A stretch of DNA of 5,608 bases from Saprospiraceae bacterium (GTDB taxonomy: Bacteria > Bacteroidota > Bacteroidia > Chitinophagales > Saprospiraceae): positions 1 through 5,608 of the forward strand of contig CANETR010000175.1 of the NCBI GenBank assembly GCA_947441325.1. Direction: 5' to 3'. The notes under the pieces were generated by a model, which worked only from the letters and a program-made list of their open reading frames with translations, did no database searches and was not told the DNA's origin. Within the stretch, counting starts at the first letter, position 1; each line of letters opens with the position of its first letter. Shown here piece by piece: positions 4,411 to 5,608 of the stretch. The position numbers and the translations under genes are program-made.

Positions 4411-5608
4411 CTAATTGCCCTTTTTCAAGGCCTCTAATTCCAATTTTTTAGCATCAATCTGTTTTTGGAGCTCTTTTAATTCCAAATCTTTTGCTCTGAG
4501 TGTCTCCTCCGCTTTTTTGGTGTCGTCAGCAATTTTTAGTTTGAATGCTTCTAATTCAATAGCCATATTGTCTTTAGCTTTATTATTCTCATCCTGTACT
4601 TTTTTAACTTCTGACGCAGCTTTTCGCTTCGCTTCAGCTATTTGGATAGCTCCTTTTTCTTTTGCTTCGGCTATTTGGTTGTTGATGTCATCTTTTGCTA
4701 CTGTGAGTGAATCATTTAGCGCGGCAATTTTCAATTCAGTATCTTTTTTAGATTTTGCCAGTTCCTCTGCTGCTTTTTCCTTCATCAATGCAATTTGATT
4801 GGCTGTCTCCTCCTTAGCTTTTAGCAGTTTCTCTGTCTCCTCTTTTTGAATATTTACGGCCTTAGTTTTTACCTCTTCGATAACCTTAGCGGCATCCTGT
4901 CTGCTCTTAGCAACTTCTTTGGCCGCGTTTTCTTTAAAGCCGGCAAGTTCATTCAAAGTTTTTTCACGCTCTAAGGCAGCAGTTTCCTTGTCTTTCCTTA
5001 TGGATTCTGCAAGTGTTTCCTTTGTTTTAGCTTGTTCAGCGGCAGCATCTTGTTTAGATTTTGCAACATTGGCTGCAGATTCCTGACGTATTTTGGTTTC
5101 CTGTTCTTTTATTGAAGCTATTTCTTTCAACGCAGCCTCCTGTGCAGCAATGACATCGTCAGCAGCTTTTTCTTTGGCATCGTTCATCTGCTTGCTCGAC
5201 ATTTTGCTTATTTCGGCAGCTTTTTTTCTGGTCTCTTCAATTTTCTTTGCTGCCTCATCTTGAATTTCTTTCATGCGCTTAGCAGCTTCTGCCTGCGATA
5301 GTGCAATTTCTTCAGCATACTTAACCTTTGCTGCTTCGGCTTCTTTTAATGCGAGCTGAGCTTTTTGAGTAGCCTCTTCTTTTGCTTTGGCAATTTCATC
5401 ATTGGCACGAGACTTTGATAGGCTAAGTTCCTCGGCTGATTTTTTCTGAATTTCAGCTTCTTTCAATTTGGATTCTTCAATTTTTGCAGCAATTTCTTTC
5501 TGAATATTAGCCAATTCTTCCTTGGCCTTTTCTTTTGCAGCAATCACCTCTTTGGCTATAGTTTGTTTGGCTTGTTCGGCATCTTGTTTTGCTTTTTGAA
5601 CATCTTCA
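4411..5608 (-). CDS. C-terminal part of a long Ala/Lys/Glu-rich hendecad coiled-coil protein (N-terminus off window)
   Basis: The frame is open from the right edge to a TAG at 4411-4413, giving 398 residues in the window. The GTG at 5545-5547 is internal: the same repeat pattern continues upstream of it (AEQAKQTIAKE), so the true start lies beyond 5608. The protein is almost all Ala, Lys, Glu, Gln, Ile and Leu, with no Pro, Cys, His or Trp and only three Gly, as expected for one continuous helix. It is built of hendecads such as IAAKEKAKEEL, ALMKEKAAEEL and AEAKEKGAIQI, grouped into nine 40-residue units (11+11+11+7), and ends in a short leucine-heptad tail (LELKELQKQIDAKKLELEAL). No membrane segment or sorting signal is seen in this part. 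I do not recognise a named family. It could be a structural rod or filament protein, or an analogue of group 3 LEA stress proteins, whose 11-mers look similar; the regular Ile/Leu/Val at hendecad ends favours a packed coiled coil. It converges on the anti-sigma gene across a shared terminator. Confidence 0.75.
   Translation of the reverse strand, partial: EDVQKAKQDAEQAKQTIAKEVIAAKEKAKEELANIQKEIAAKIEESKLKEAEIQKKSAEELSLSKSRANDEIAKAKEEATQKAQLALKEAEAAKVKYAEEIALSQAEAAKRMKEIQDEAAKKIEETRKKAAEISKMSSKQMNDAKEKAADDVIAAQEAALKEIASIKEQETKIRQESAANVAKSKQDAAAEQAKTKETLAESIRKDKETAALEREKTLNELAGFKENAAKEVAKSRQDAAKVIEEVKTKAVNIQKEETEKLLKAKEETANQIALMKEKAAEELAKSKKDTELKIAALNDSLTVAKDDINNQIAEAKEKGAIQIAEAKRKAASEVKKVQDENNKAKDNMAIELEAFKLKIADDTKKAEETLRAKDLELKELQKQIDAKKLELEALKKGN
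4465..5544 (-). repeat. Nine in-frame degenerate 120-bp (40-residue) coding repeats
   Basis: The units, in gene order, begin at 5544, 5424, 5304, 5184, 5064, 4944, 4824, 4704 and 4584, each exactly 120 bp with no indels. Each unit divides as 11+11+11+7 residues. Lys (or Gln/Arg) falls at unit positions 4, 15 and 26, and Ile/Leu/Val/Met mostly at 11, 22 and 40. Example starts are IAAKEKAKEEL (unit 1), NDAKEKAADDV (unit 4) and LKAKEETANQI (unit 7). The repeat is conserved in protein pattern much more than in DNA, so it is old. Part of a further unit precedes unit 1. Confidence 0.65.
4631..4678 (-). repeat. Near-identical 15-bp direct repeat one hendecad apart
   Basis: GCTTCAGCTATTTGG (4631-4645) and GCTTCGGCTATTTGG (4664-4678) differ at one base and lie 33 bp apart, exactly 11 codons. 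On the coding strand both encode QIAEA at the start of consecutive hendecads in unit 8 of the coiled-coil gene. They may be a trace of recent local duplication or gene conversion within the repeat, or simply reuse of the same codons under strong sequence constraint. Confidence 0.5.

Noticed and set aside
4415..4798. Plus-strand open frame of 127 codons rich in Phe, Ser and Ala
   Set aside because: It is the antisense shadow of the Lys/Glu/Ala codons of the coiled-coil gene. The apparent hydrophobic protein is a by-product of reading those codons backwards.
4465..5544. Tandem repeat array that might be a CRISPR or non-coding satellite
   Set aside because: Units are in-frame multiples of three, conserved at protein level and not at DNA level, and no constant repeat with unique spacers is present.
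5545..5547. GTG as the start codon of the coiled-coil gene
   Set aside because: The same frame and the same Ala/Lys/Gln pattern continue upstream to the window edge, so this is an internal valine codon of a longer gene.

Overview
The window looks like a chromosomal segment of a Bacteroidota bacterium. Three things point there. The leftmost gene encodes the N-terminus of a large exported protein of the gliding-motility/PKD surface-protein type, with a 'SHIVGGDAYYTCLG...YRDCAG' opening. An ECF sigma factor is followed by an anti-sigma protein that ends in an outer-membrane beta-barrel. A promoter with the phylum's TTTG / TAnnTTTG layout lies in front of one gene. Genus cannot be read from this sequence.

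Layout. (1) 1-800, minus strand: 5' part of a secreted, cysteine-rich surface protein whose C-terminus lies off the left edge; it probably starts at a TTG codon. (2) 801-1078: AT-rich divergent intergenic region with a Bacteroidota-type promoter reading right. (3) 1079-2320, plus: DUF445-family membrane protein with an internally duplicated fold. (4) 2400-2954, plus: ECF sigma factor. (5) 2941-4353, plus, overlapping the sigma gene by 14 bp: a 470-residue protein with an anti-sigma-like cytoplasmic N-terminus, one inner-membrane helix, a long Asn/Ser-rich linker and a predicted 8-stranded outer-membrane beta-barrel. (6) 4351-4388: a strong hairpin terminator that begins with the stop codon of gene 5 and can serve both converging genes. 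(7) 4411-5608, minus: 3' part of a very long Ala/Lys/Glu-rich helical rod protein, open at the right edge, built from nine 40-residue repeats.

How the genes fit together. The sigma factor and the overlapping two-membrane protein form a self-contained signalling pair. The barrel would sit in the outer membrane, the linker would cross the periplasm, and the N-terminus would hold the sigma factor at the inner membrane. This matches the architecture of the dual membrane-spanning anti-sigma (Dma) proteins described in Bacteroides thetaiotaomicron, and it is the most interesting system here. The DUF445 protein lies 79 bp upstream on the same strand and could be co-transcribed, but nothing in the sequence proves a functional link. 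The surface protein and the coiled-coil protein are on the opposite strand and are separate transcription units.
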